A stretch of DNA of 64,000 bases from Helicobacter_F equorum (GTDB lineage: Bacteria > Campylobacterota > Campylobacteria > Campylobacterales > Helicobacteraceae). Of the stretch, positions 35,874-44,950 are shown in pieces (position 1 is the stretch's first letter; each line of letters begins with the position of its first letter). The translations under genes were made by a program, and so were the position numbers. Below the pieces are notes generated by a model. It was given only the letters and a program-made list of their open reading frames with translations. It did not search any database and was not told the origin of the DNA. The stretch lies in contig NZ_JBHRZM010000002.1 in NCBI RefSeq assembly GCF_042649585.1, positions 124,001 to 188,000 of the forward strand, written 5' to 3'.

Positions 35874-36362
35874 TTGGCTTGTGTCGTGTTTGAACAAACA
35901 ATCAAGAGTCTATTAAGATTTAAGGACTTTGCTAGTGAATTGAAGAAAATGTTTCAAACCCAAGGAATCTATGCAAACACAAGTGTCATAGAACAAAAAT
36001 CAGGCGTGAATTATGTATGCTTTCCAGATGGCGCACTTTTGCAATCTCTAGCATATCTTAATTGCATTCCATATGATACTTTTAGTATCAATGGTGCGCC
36101 ATTGTTGCATTTTTGTGCGTGTGAAGAGTTTCAAAGATTGTATAATGCTCATAACCCACATTTGTTGCTAATCGCTCCTAAGAGGAATGCTTTTGAGTTT
36201 AGCGTGTATCGAGGGAATAGCGTGGTGGGTTGGTATACAGATACACCTTTGCGTTTTTGTCCGATGTGCAAAGAGATTTTTCTAAATTTGTGGCATCAAG
36301 GTAAGGATATGGAGTCTTTACATTCGCTTCAGAGTATATTGGAGTTACCAGTGGGGGAATGA
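35874..36362 (+). CDS. Hypothetical protein with a CPMC zinc-knuckle-like motif
   Basis: 162 residues; not recognised. Soluble, no signal peptide. It contains scattered Cys and His (LLHFCACEEF, FCPMCKEIFLNLW), so a metal site is possible. The start is unsure: TTG 35874 is the first start after an in-frame stop but the only GGAGG is about 20 bases upstream, next to an ATG in another frame at 35856 that opens a 19-codon frame, so a frameshift near the 5' end is possible. It follows gmhA by 9 bp and is probably read with it. Confidence 0.55.
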   Translation: MACVVFEQTIKSLLRFKDFASELKKMFQTQGIYANTSVIEQKSGVNYVCFPDGALLQSLAYLNCIPYDTFSINGAPLLHFCACEEFQRLYNAHNPHLLLIAPKRNAFEFSVYRGNSVVGWYTDTPLRFCPMCKEIFLNLWHQGKDMESLHSLQSILELPVGE

Positions 36363-36411
36363 TACACCTTGTATAAGGCTATAAACTTTGTTACATATTT
36401 GGGGGTATTGT

Positions 36412-36930
36412 ATGACAGAGATTTTTTTGGCTGTAGATTCATTAATTACTTCTAAGACAGATTTAAGTGGCAAGATCATTTATGGAAATGATGACTTTGT
36501 GTACTTTAGTGGATATAGCGAAAAGGAATTTTTATATAAACCTCATAGCTTGATCCGACATCCTGATATGCCTCGTATAGCTTTTAAATTGTTGTGGGAT
36601 ACGATTCAAAGTGGGGGAGAATTTTTTGCATTTGTGAAGAATCTAAGTAGATACAATCAAACATATTGGGTTTTTGCAAATATCACGCCCTCATATGATC
36701 CAAATGGAAAAATGGTGGGATATTATTCTGTGAGACGATGTCCGAGCAAAGAGGGGGTAAGAGTATTAGATAGTGTGTATAAGCAACTCATAGAGGCAGA
36801 AAAACAAGGCGGTATGGAATCTTCATACAAACTCCTAAAAGGGATTTTACAACAAGCTAATATGAGTTATGAAAATCTCTGTATTTCTTTGCAAAATCAA
36901 GGAAAGTTAAGCGGTTGGTATGGTGCATAA
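36412..36930 (+). CDS. Single PAS-domain protein (Aer/CetB-like)
   Basis: 172 residues from ATG 36412, with GGGGG ahead. A PAS domain fills the first ~115 residues: TDLSGKIIYGNDDFVYFSGYSEKEF, LIRHPDMPRIAFKLLWDTI, and TYWVFANITPSYDPNGKMVGYYSVRR. This matches the FAD-binding PAS of Aer and of C. jejuni CetB, which pairs with a separate membrane transducer for redox taxis. No membrane span or signalling domain is present and no CetA-like transducer is in the window. The tail (about 120-172) is helical. Confidence 0.75.
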   Translation: MTEIFLAVDSLITSKTDLSGKIIYGNDDFVYFSGYSEKEFLYKPHSLIRHPDMPRIAFKLLWDTIQSGGEFFAFVKNLSRYNQTYWVFANITPSYDPNGKMVGYYSVRRCPSKEGVRVLDSVYKQLIEAEKQGGMESSYKLLKGILQQANMSYENLCISLQNQGKLSGWYGA

Positions 36931-37149
36931 TGGGGAATATAAGGATTTTTTGAATTGATATTTTGCATGCTGCTACATTTTAGATTATATAGTATCGCGT
37001 ACTTACTCATAACCCTAAATATTCTTGGATAAACATTAGTGCGGTTTTATTGTTTTTATATTATTCTATCCTCTAAAGCTTTGCTAACACATAACAAGCA
37101 GATTCAAAGCTTTTATCGTTTGTTCCAAGATAAAATCTAAGGAGGTAAT
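36931..37149. other. Non-coding stretch ahead of a broken lipoprotein gene
   Basis: AT-rich sequence, many stops in all frames, no RNA gene or convincing hairpin. TATATTATTC-like runs near 37055-37075 could be a promoter. Confidence 0.4.
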
Positions 37150-37406
37150 ATGAGATACTTTATGTAAGCATATCTGTTTTATTTGTAGGCGTGGTATTTA
37201 GTGGATGCGGGGCTTGGAGATGGTTTGTGCCTCATAGCTTAGAGCCTAGCTTTTATAAGTTTAAAGAAATATGTCAGCTAGACCAAGAGATTTATCAAGC
37301 TAGTGGTGGTAAGATAGATGAGGAATATTATAATAAAGTGTTAAGGTATTTTGATACGGATTTAGATAGCTTAGATTGGAATACATTCGGCAAATGCAAA
37401 AGTTAA
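37150..37406 (+). pseudogene. Small lipoprotein gene with a frameshift in its signal peptide
   Basis: ATG 37150 has a strong GGAGG but stops after five codons (MRYFM). The next frame reads SISVLFVGVVFSGCGAW, a lipoprotein signal with lipobox FSGC, and continues to 37406 (VPHSLEPSFYKF, LDQEIYQASGGKID, LDWNTFGKC). One extra base near 37155-37162 would explain the break. About 80 residues once repaired. No family recognised. It may be a real mutation, a phase change or a sequencing error. Confidence 0.6.
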
Positions 37407-37855
37407 TGGTATGGGACATTTCTTATACAATTTTGAAAGATATGATGATAGGATATGCCCATTCTTTTGCATTATTTTTTAACGACAATTTACATAAGAT
37501 GAGGATTCTAAAAAAAAGTTAAAAGAATTTAACAAGAATGAAGAACCTGCTATCATTACCGCATACCTTGGATTTATATTAGGAATATGTCATTGAATTG
37601 CTATGTTTTATATTTCACACTATTTTATTAAGATAGATTAAGAGGTGGTTTCAATGAAAAAAGAAAAGTTTGAGTTAAAGCAAAGAAGCATTACTTCCAA
37701 CAATAAAACTTAAAACCACTCATGAGATTACATTATAAAGAGCATACAAAGCAAATAGATGATATGCCTAATATATAGACTACGACTACAGCTTCATAGT
37801 GAGATTAGTAACCATATTGTAGAATCTTATTTTCAGATTCTAGGACGTTGCCTTG
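37407..37855 (+). pseudogene. Decayed coding remnants
   Basis: Short coding-like pieces in shifting frames: 37411-37482 (MGHFLYNFERYDDRICPF), 37498-37596 (KKKLKEFNKNEEPAIITAYL, then GFILGICH and stop) and a 19-codon frame with a good AGAGGTGG site at 37654 (MKKEKFELKQRSITSNNKT). After a frameshift the last continues as ALLPTIKLKTTHEITL. They look like broken accessory genes; nothing is intact and no product is recognised. Confidence 0.4.
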
Positions 37856-38419
37856 TTATTTGGCTTTTTCTACATATTCACCGGTTTCAGTATTGACACG
37901 GATACTCTCACCCTCAAGCACATGGAAGGGTATTTGCACGACAGCACCAGTTTCAAGTGTAGCAGGTTTTTTTCCAGCACTTGAAGTATCACCTTTGAAG
38001 TTAGGTGCTGTTTCAATGATTTTTAATTCAACAACTTGTGGTGCATCTACAGAAATCGCCTTGTCATTGTGAAAAAGCACTTGCACAATTGTGCCATCAA
38101 TAATCCATTTTGTTGCATCGCCTACTTGATCTTGGGTAAGTGCGATTTGCTCATATGTCTCATTGTCCATAAATTGAAACAAATCTCCATCTTGATAGAG
38201 GAATTGCATTGTTTTTTCTTGAAGATTTGGTTCATCGCATTTGTCACCCGCGTGAAAAGTTTTTTCTATAACCTTACCATCAAGAAATGATTTTATTTTT
38301 GCACGCACAAATGCCGCACCTTTGCCGGGCTTTACATGTTGGTATTCGACAATTCGATATGGGATTTTATCAATCTCGATTTTTAAACCCTTTTTTAATT
38401 CACTCATGCTTATTGCCAT
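37856..38419 (-). CDS. efp: Translation elongation factor P
   Basis: 187 residues in three beta-barrel domains. The modifiable Lys loop is HVKPGKGAAFVRAK. The C-terminal GDTSSAGKKPATLETGAVVQIPFHV and INTETGEYV-like end are family hallmarks. It relieves ribosome stalling at polyproline. A modification enzyme (epmA) is not in the window. AAGGAG lies ahead of the ATG. Neighbours fba and the parvulin gene run the same way. Confidence 0.97.
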   Translation of the reverse strand: MAISMSELKKGLKIEIDKIPYRIVEYQHVKPGKGAAFVRAKIKSFLDGKVIEKTFHAGDKCDEPNLQEKTMQFLYQDGDLFQFMDNETYEQIALTQDQVGDATKWIIDGTIVQVLFHNDKAISVDAPQVVELKIIETAPNFKGDTSSAGKKPATLETGAVVQIPFHVLEGESIRVNTETGEYVEKAK

Positions 38420-38450
38420 TGCAACTCCTTAAAGAATATTGTAGTGTTGG

Positions 38451-39374
38451 TTAGATTCTGTGTGCAGATCCTAGAATCTTCATACGCTCAACCATGACTC
38501 TTTGCATGGCCTCCATACCTGGAGTGAAAAATTTGCGCAAGTCAAATTGCGTAGGATCGGTGTTAACAATTTTGCGCACTTCTGCCATAAATGCAATGCG
38601 CAAATCCGTATCGGTATTGACTTTATTAATACCACCCTTTATAGCTTCTTGTAAAAATTCAAATGGTACACCTTTGCTACCCTTGAGATCGCCACTTGTG
38701 CTTAAGAAACTCTCGCGCACATATTCAGGGATTGCACTTGCGCCATGAAGTACGAGAGGAATATTTGTGCGTCTTTTTACCTCTTGTAGTCTGGCAAAAT
38801 CTAGTTTTGGCTCACCTTTGAATTTAAATGCACCATGACTTGTGCCAATGGCTGGTGCTAAATAATCTACTTGTGTTTGTTTGACAAATTCTTGTGCTTC
38901 ATCGGGATTCACAAGCACTGCATCTTGCTCACTCACAGAAATATTGTCTTCAATCCCCATAAGTCTTCCAAGCTCTGCCTCCACACTCACACCTTTGCTA
39001 TGGGCATATGCCACTACTTCTTTAGTGATTGTGACATTTTCCTCAAAACAATGATGTGAAGCATCAATCATGACTGATGTAAATCCTGAATCTATAGCCT
39101 TTTTGCAAGATTCAAAACTTGTGCCATGATCAAGGTTGAGTGCGACAGGTATGTGAGGATATCGTGCACTTAGGATTTTGACAAGTCCTACTGCCATGTC
39201 AATTCCCATATATTTGATAGCACCTTCGCTTGCTTGCACGATGATAGGTGCTTGCGCTTCATTGGCCGCATTAAAGATCGCATTTAGCATTTCAAAATTC
39301 ACAAAATTAAACGCCCCAACACCATAACCCTCTTTATGGGCTTTTAATAAAATCTCACTCCCGCTTACTAGCAT
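38451..39374 (-). CDS. fba: Class II fructose-bisphosphate aldolase
   Basis: 307 residues. Zinc and substrate residues: LNLDHGTSFE, MIDASHHCFEENV, VSVEAELGRLMGIED, GTSHGAFKF and LVLHGASAIP. It cleaves or makes fructose-1,6-bisphosphate, mainly for gluconeogenesis in Helicobacter. It follows the parvulin gene by 9 bp and precedes efp by 31 bp, forming a three-gene leftward run. Confidence 0.97.
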   Translation of the reverse strand: MLVSGSEILLKAHKEGYGVGAFNFVNFEMLNAIFNAANEAQAPIIVQASEGAIKYMGIDMAVGLVKILSARYPHIPVALNLDHGTSFESCKKAIDSGFTSVMIDASHHCFEENVTITKEVVAYAHSKGVSVEAELGRLMGIEDNISVSEQDAVLVNPDEAQEFVKQTQVDYLAPAIGTSHGAFKFKGEPKLDFARLQEVKRRTNIPLVLHGASAIPEYVRESFLSTSGDLKGSKGVPFEFLQEAIKGGINKVNTDTDLRIAFMAEVRKIVNTDPTQFDLRKFFTPGMEAMQRVMVERMKILGSAHRI

Positions 39375-39383
39375 GCTTTTTCC

Positions 39384-40214
39384 TTACTTGTTAATTTGTA
39401 TCTTAGCTTTTTGGCGTAATTCTTGGACTTTTGATCCTATGGCTTGTCTTACAGCTTCCATTTGCATATTTTGTGCAATCATTTGTTTTGCTTGATCGTA
39501 GCTAATAGCCTTTGGTTCTGTTTTGCTTTCAAGATAGATGACATGGTAGCCAAATTGTGTTTTTACTGGAGTTTTTGTGTAAGTTCCGGGTTTTAGATCA
39601 AAAGCAGCCTTAGAAAATTCTGGCATCATAGCAAAGCGATGAAAAGTCCCCAAATCACCACCATTTTGTTGTTGTTTGCTAGCTGGATCGATAGTTTTTT
39701 GATTTGCTAGATCGACAAATTTTGGTTCTACGCGACCTTTCACTTTATTGAGCTCAGAGATAATTGCTTTTGCTTCATCTTCGGTGTTGACTAAAATATG
39801 GCGAGCTTTACCTTCTTGGTCGATGAAATTATCTTTATTTTGTTGGTAGATTTGCCGAATCTGTTCTTCACTGATATTTGGCATTTGGACACTTTGCATT
39901 TGTTTTTGTTGCCAAGCACGTAAAAGCAAATCTTTCTTAAAAGCTTCGAGTGTGCTTGTGTATTCTTTTGTGGTATCAAGCTTTTCTGCCTTTGCTGCAT
40001 CAAGGATAAGTTTTTGTGTAATAAGTTCATTAAGAATCATCTCTCGTTCTGTCTCAGGAAGTTTGTCAAAATCCAGACTAGGGTTTGCTTGTTTAAGTGG
40101 CTCAAGATCTTTTTCTGTGATTGGATTTCCATTGACTGTTGCATACGTTTTTGCCTCAAGTAGTGCTAGAGAAAATGCACACGCTAACATTGTGATAAAA
40201 ACAACTTTCTTCAT
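39384..40214 (-). CDS. Periplasmic peptidyl-prolyl isomerase, parvulin type (PEB4/HP0175-like)
   Basis: 276 residues from ATG 40214; a TTG five codons earlier would overlap the ribosome-binding region. Signal peptide MKKVVFITMLACAFSLALLEA. SurA-like N-terminal helices (about 30-125) include DFDKLPETEREMILNELITQ, then a parvulin domain (about 130-240) with ARHILVNTEDEA, DLGTFHRFAMMPEF and KTQFGYHVIYLES. It assists folding of outer-membrane proteins in the periplasm; homologues are secreted antigens. Confidence 0.92.
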   Translation of the reverse strand: MKKVVFITMLACAFSLALLEAKTYATVNGNPITEKDLEPLKQANPSLDFDKLPETEREMILNELITQKLILDAAKAEKLDTTKEYTSTLEAFKKDLLLRAWQQKQMQSVQMPNISEEQIRQIYQQNKDNFIDQEGKARHILVNTEDEAKAIISELNKVKGRVEPKFVDLANQKTIDPASKQQQNGGDLGTFHRFAMMPEFSKAAFDLKPGTYTKTPVKTQFGYHVIYLESKTEPKAISYDQAKQMIAQNMQMEAVRQAIGSKVQELRQKAKIQINK

Positions 40215-40301
40215 TATACCTAACTCCAAGTGCTAAAGATTTTGTCTCGCGACAATTAGGGTGGTATTGTATCGCTTAAAGATTAATTACATGCTTAAAA
40301 G

Positions 40302-41786
40302 CTAACCCCAAATATTATCCGTGATGCTATCATTGTTGTATCGTGATTTAGGGGATCGTTTTTTGTTGTTGCTTTGCTTTTGTCGCGGATGTTTGGTGTG
40401 AGATTCTGTATTTTGGTGTGTTTGTAGGTTTGCAATTTCTTCTTTGCTTAAGCCTATGGTTTTGGTGCATTGTGTTTGAATAAAATGGCTAAGTAGTTTT
40501 ATGCAAAGCTGTGTAGGATCTATGTGTTCTTTTAGATTCTCAAAATATTCAAGTCCAAATTGTGTGGTTTGTAATGTGGCTATCTTGCTTAAGAGTGTAT
40601 CAGAATCTATGTCCGCTTCACCCTCTATATGGCAAAGCTCAAGCGTGGCTTTGGTACTTTGTTTGATTTTGTGAATCTCTTTAAACTCTAAAGGTGTAGC
40701 AAGCGTGATAGCTACCCCTTTTTTACCCGCCCTACCAGTTCGTCCTATGCGATGCACATAGCTTTCTGGGTTTAGCGGTATATGGTAGTTAAATACATGA
40801 GTTACATCACTAATATCAAGCCCACGAGAAGCAACATCAGTGGCTACAAGAATTTCAATAGTATTTTGACGGAATCTCACCATTACATCACGCCTATCTC
40901 GTTGCTCCATATCACCATGTAGCGCAGCGGCGTTAAAATTAGCCTTTGCGAGTTTTTGTGCGAGGATACCGGCTTCTTTTTTGGTGCGTGTGAATATAAT
41001 GCTTTTTGTGGGGTTTTCTGTTTCCAAGAGGCGCAAAATTGCTTCATCGCGTTCATTTTCGTTGATAATGTAGTATTTTTGATCAATGTCTTGATTGGTG
41101 ATATCTATAGGTGATATTTTGATAGATTCTGGATTGTGTAAGATTCGCATAGCTAAATCTTTAATAGCTTGAGGCATAGTGGCGGAGAAAAGCAATGTTT
41201 GAATATTGTTTGGTAGATAGGTAAAAATAGATTCTATATCATCTAAAAACCCCATATCAAGCATTTCATCACTTTCATCTAAAACCACGACTCTTGGTGC
41301 AAAATCATTAAGACGCCCATTCATCAAGTGATCAAGCAATCTTCCTGGTGTAGCTATCATGATTTTTGGTTTGTTTTTGAGTAAATCACATTGGCGCTTG
41401 ATACTTTGTCCGCCATACATACAAATCGTTTTTATACGTGCAAAGCGACCAAGTTTGAGGAATTCCTCGCTAATTTGCATTGCAAGCTCTCGTGTGGGTG
41501 TGATGATGAGGGCTTCAATTTTATCATTGCGTTGAATCTTGTTAAGAATAGGGATCGCAAAGGCTGCTGTTTTTCCTGTGCCTGTTTGGGCTTGGGCGAT
41601 GAGATCTTTACCCTTTAGCACAATTGGAATACTTTGGGCTTGAATAGGGGAAGGAGTGTTAAAGCCAAGTTCTTTGATACCACGCAAAAGATATGGACGC
41701 AACCCAAAGGATTCAAAGTCTTCCGTGGTTTGTGGAGATTGTGCTGTTTCTTGTGTGTTGATAGAGGCATCTTGTGTTTGCATCAT
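40302..41786 (-). CDS. DEAD-box ATP-dependent RNA helicase
   Basis: 494 residues. Q motif FGLRPYLLRGIKELGFNTPSPIQ, motif I AQTGTGKTAAF, Ia PTRELAMQ, II VLDESDEMLDMGF, III SATMPQ, and VI HRIGRTGRAG. Motif II reads DESD rather than DEAD, an unusual change that keeps both acidic residues. The C-terminal tail is basic with NNKKRSPKSRYNN. It probably remodels RNA and ribosomes. Two adjacent ATGs; the second has the better spacing from AAAGG. Confidence 0.93.
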   Translation of the reverse strand: MMQTQDASINTQETAQSPQTTEDFESFGLRPYLLRGIKELGFNTPSPIQAQSIPIVLKGKDLIAQAQTGTGKTAAFAIPILNKIQRNDKIEALIITPTRELAMQISEEFLKLGRFARIKTICMYGGQSIKRQCDLLKNKPKIMIATPGRLLDHLMNGRLNDFAPRVVVLDESDEMLDMGFLDDIESIFTYLPNNIQTLLFSATMPQAIKDLAMRILHNPESIKISPIDITNQDIDQKYYIINENERDEAILRLLETENPTKSIIFTRTKKEAGILAQKLAKANFNAAALHGDMEQRDRRDVMVRFRQNTIEILVATDVASRGLDISDVTHVFNYHIPLNPESYVHRIGRTGRAGKKGVAITLATPLEFKEIHKIKQSTKATLELCHIEGEADIDSDTLLSKIATLQTTQFGLEYFENLKEHIDPTQLCIKLLSHFIQTQCTKTIGLSKEEIANLQTHQNTESHTKHPRQKQSNNKKRSPKSRYNNDSITDNIWG

Positions 41787-41864
41787 AAGCCTTTAAAAGT
41801 TAGATAATGCGTGCTATTGTAGCAAAATTCGCTAAAAACACCTCTTAATTTTGTGATTGTGTAT

Positions 41865-41870
41865 TATAAT
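41865..41870 (+). promoter_or_regulatory. Probable -10 (TATAAT) for ccdA and following genes
   Basis: TGTATTATAATG about 72 bp before the ccdA start, in the divergent gap with the helicase gene. Confidence 0.45.
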
Positions 41871-41941
41871 GCCTCGATTGATTTTTGCTTGATTTGCCAA
41901 CAAGGTATTGTAGATTCTCAAAAAGACATAAGTTTAGGCGT

Positions 41942-42679
41942 ATGCGTATGGAAGAGACACTTTATAACACAATTTTTACTTCTGCTCCACTGGTTGCAAG
42001 TTTTTTGGCAGGGATTCTGACATTTTTAAGTCCTTGTATTTTGCCACTTATCCCGGCTTATATTTCTTATATAAGTGGCATCGCACTTGAGGATATGTCA
42101 GAAACTCTTATGTGTCATCGTGTCAAGATCGTGCTAAAAACTTTGAGTTTTATTTTAGGGTTTTGTAGTGTTTTTGTGATTTTGGGACTTTTTTTTGGTA
42201 GTGTGCTTGGACAATGGTTAAAAAGCGATGCGTTTAGTTATATCGCTGGTGGCATTGTGGTTGTATTTGGGTTACATTTTTTGGGGATTTTTCGGATACA
42301 ATTTCTGTATAAAGTCTCCCCAAAGTTATCTTTTGGTTATTTAGAATCTATGCCTTTTTTATCACCATTTTGGGCATTTTTAGCACCATTTTTGCTAGGT
42401 GTAAGCTTTAGCGCATGTTGGACGCCTTGCGCAGGACCGATTCTGGGTTCGATTTTGGCACTTGGTGTACTAAAAAGTGATATGGCTTTGTGGTATATGC
42501 TAAGTTATGCGAGTGGTTTAGGCTTGGCATTTTTGCTTACAAGCTTGGTTATTGAGCATGCGTTTGAAGTATTAAGGAAACTAAAAAAATGTATGCGTGG
42601 TATAGAGATTGGTTGTGGTATTTTGCTAATTGGCGTTGGCGTGTTGATTATGCAAGGGAAGCTAGACATAGTGTTGTAA
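41942..42679 (+). CDS. ccdA: Cytochrome c biogenesis protein CcdA
   Basis: 245 residues from ATG 41942 (MRMEETLYNT); 41948 is equally possible. Six spans. The two redox Cys are in ILTFLSPCILPLIPAY and SFSACWTPCAGPILGS, the typical CcdA/DsbD core. It passes reducing power from thioredoxin to the periplasm for haem attachment to cytochrome c. The next gene starts 11 bp on, an order I remember from H. pylori. Confidence 0.93.
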   Translation: MRMEETLYNTIFTSAPLVASFLAGILTFLSPCILPLIPAYISYISGIALEDMSETLMCHRVKIVLKTLSFILGFCSVFVILGLFFGSVLGQWLKSDAFSYIAGGIVVVFGLHFLGIFRIQFLYKVSPKLSFGYLESMPFLSPFWAFLAPFLLGVSFSACWTPCAGPILGSILALGVLKSDMALWYMLSYASGLGLAFLLTSLVIEHAFEVLRKLKKCMRGIEIGCGILLIGVGVLIMQGKLDIVL

Positions 42680-42690
42680 TTAGGAGGTAG

Positions 42691-43935
42691 ATGATGATTT
42701 TTGCTAATGCGATGGGGTGTGATTATACACAACATACCCTAATGTGCATCAAGGTCGAAAATGGTTTTATAACCCAAATTACAGATGATTTGTGTGCGAT
42801 GAGTGATGTGGATTCACATGAGGTTATTGATATAGATTTTAAGTTGCTTATGCCAAGTTTTATAGATTGTAATGTTTATCCTAAGGGGCGAGTTCTTTCG
42901 AGAAAAACACTTACTTCACTATCCCAAAAAGCCCTAAGAGGTGGTTATGGCACTCTTTTACTTTTACCTGATACAGCGCCTGTGATTGATAGTGAGGCGA
43001 TTGTGGAGCTTGTTAGGAGTGTTGATACAGATCTTGAAGTGCATATCCTACCAAGTATTAAGCCAGTATTTTGGGATAAGGATACATTAAAACTCACAGA
43101 TATCGGTAAGCTCTATGATAATAAGGCGCGTGGAATTTACTTTCAAAGCGATATTGAGGGGAATCTTATCTTGCGTATTGCACAATATGCCAAAATGCTT
43201 AAGACTCCTCTTATTTGTTTTGCACAAAATACCTCTTTGGCACAAGGGGTTATCAATCAAGGAGCTTTTGCCACAAAACTTGGATTGCCAACAATGCATC
43301 ATAAGGCTCAAAGCATTGAAGTAGCAAAGATGTGCGAAATGCTTTTAGCCCAAGATGTTGATGTGCTTTTTAGTGCTATAGGATCGCCACGTTGTCTTGA
43401 GATTATTCATACTTATAAACAACAAGGGCTTAGAGCCTATACTGAAGTAAGTTTACATCATCTTATTCTTAATGAAACAATTTGTGATGATTATAACACG
43501 GCTGGAAAACTCAATCCTCCTTTGCTTAGTGAATCTATGCGCCAAGAACTTGCAAAATTGCTATGTGAGGGATATATTGATGTTTTGACAAGCTTGCAGT
43601 GTGCGAACTTTAATTCCCAAAAAGATCAAGTGTTTGAGCTTGCAAGTTTTGGGATTGATAGTGTGGCGTATGGCTTTGCACTTGCTTATGACAAAATTTT
43701 TAAGCCTTATAACCTTAGTCTTAGTATGCTTTCTAAACTTTGTAGTTATAATCCAGCACAGATTTTGGGGTTGGATAGTGGTAGCCTTGAAGTTGGTAAG
43801 AGGGCGGATTTTTTGATTGTGGATTTGGATCAGCATACGCACATTAGCGATAGTTTCTCACCATATTATGGTGTGGATTTAGAATCTAAAGTTGTTATGA
43901 TGTATAAAGATTCACAATTATATGAGATTTCATAA
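42691..43935 (+). CDS. Non-catalytic dihydroorotase-like protein (PyrC')
   Basis: 414 residues with the dihydroorotase fold: LLMPSFIDCNVYPKGR takes the place of the usual PGFID-x-H-x-H, so both metal-binding His are lost; the later GGYGTLLLLPDTAPV, CGYNPAQILGL-like segment and EVGKRADFLIVDLD are intact. It should not bind the zinc pair. In other bacteria such proteins form the structural partner of aspartate carbamoyltransferase, here PyrB at 12691. AGGAGG precedes two adjacent ATGs (42691 and 42694). Confidence 0.85.
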   Translation: MMIFANAMGCDYTQHTLMCIKVENGFITQITDDLCAMSDVDSHEVIDIDFKLLMPSFIDCNVYPKGRVLSRKTLTSLSQKALRGGYGTLLLLPDTAPVIDSEAIVELVRSVDTDLEVHILPSIKPVFWDKDTLKLTDIGKLYDNKARGIYFQSDIEGNLILRIAQYAKMLKTPLICFAQNTSLAQGVINQGAFATKLGLPTMHHKAQSIEVAKMCEMLLAQDVDVLFSAIGSPRCLEIIHTYKQQGLRAYTEVSLHHLILNETICDDYNTAGKLNPPLLSESMRQELAKLLCEGYIDVLTSLQCANFNSQKDQVFELASFGIDSVAYGFALAYDKIFKPYNLSLSMLSKLCSYNPAQILGLDSGSLEVGKRADFLIVDLDQHTHISDSFSPYYGVDLESKVVMMYKDSQLYEIS

Positions 43936-43963
43936 CGCACACAAAGCAAGGGGAGAGTAGTGT

Positions 43964-44950
43964 ATGTGGCAAGATATCATAGAGCTTTGGGATAAAACAT
44001 TACCTTTTATGAAGAGTTTTGGGCTTATTGCATTAAAGATTCTTATATTACTTGTAGTGGGATATTATCTCTCGCGATTTGTTGCAAAAAAGATTAAAAA
44101 AGCCTTAGAGCTTAAAGATAAAATGTTGGCAAATTTTTTATCCCAAGTAGCATTTATCGGTATTAATGTTGCTATTATTATTGCTGCACTTGGGACAGCC
44201 GGAGTGCAAACGCATTCGATTATTGCCGTGCTTGGGACAGCTGGTATAGCTATCGCATTAGGCTTAAAAGATTCGCTTTCTTCTGTAGCAAGTGGGATTA
44301 TTCTCATTATTTTACGTCCCTTTGTGCATGGTGATACTATCGAGGTTGGGTCATTGCTTGGTAAAGTAGAGGCTATCAATCTCTTTAATACTACCATTCG
44401 CCTACCAGATGGCAAGCTTGCCATACTTCCTAATAGCAATATATCTCAAGCAAATGTCATTAATCATACTGATATTTCTCAAAGGCGTGTTGATATTGTG
44501 TTTGGTGTCGGATACGGGAGCGATATAAACACCGTCAAAATGATTGCTATTAATGTGTTAGAGCATAATGCGTGTGTGGATTTGGGACGCGGGTATTTTG
44601 TAGGTATGCAAGATATGGGTTCAAGTTCATTAGATTTTTTATTGCGTTTTTGGGTGGATATAAATTATGGACTTGTTGAGACAAAAGCCTATATTTTAGA
44701 GGCATTAAAGGTCAATTTAGAATCTAATGGGATAGAGATTCCATTTAATAAGCTTGATGTAAATGTTTTTGAAGCTCAAAATACACCAAAGCAAGATTCG
44801 CACGATAGTATTGTGTATGTGGAGACTGATGCGATAGCTCCTCGTAATATTTCTCAAAATAAACCAATACAAGAAGAACAAACAAATTACAATGTATTCA
44901 AAGCCTTTGCGGATAAGATTAAACAGAATCTAAAGGATAATGGTGCGTAG
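43964..44950 (+). CDS. mscS: Small-conductance mechanosensitive channel MscS
   Basis: 328 residues. Three N-terminal spans, then the pore-lining helix region GTAGIAIALGLKDSLSSVASG and the beta domain with LRPFVHGDTIEVGSLLGKVEAI and DGKLAILPNSNI. The C-terminus has an extra ~45-residue polar tail. It opens under membrane tension to release solutes. The stop overlaps the ATG of the next gene by 11 bp. Confidence 0.92.
   Translation: MWQDIIELWDKTLPFMKSFGLIALKILILLVVGYYLSRFVAKKIKKALELKDKMLANFLSQVAFIGINVAIIIAALGTAGVQTHSIIAVLGTAGIAIALGLKDSLSSVASGIILIILRPFVHGDTIEVGSLLGKVEAINLFNTTIRLPDGKLAILPNSNISQANVINHTDISQRRVDIVFGVGYGSDINTVKMIAINVLEHNACVDLGRGYFVGMQDMGSSSLDFLLRFWVDINYGLVETKAYILEALKVNLESNGIEIPFNKLDVNVFEAQNTPKQDSHDSIVYVETDAIAPRNISQNKPIQEEQTNYNVFKAFADKIKQNLKDNGA

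Noticed and set aside
37822..37842. Hairpin AGAATCT / AGATTCT near the end of efp as a terminator
   Set aside because: Only a 7-bp stem and no T run on the efp strand; the words are common throughout the window.
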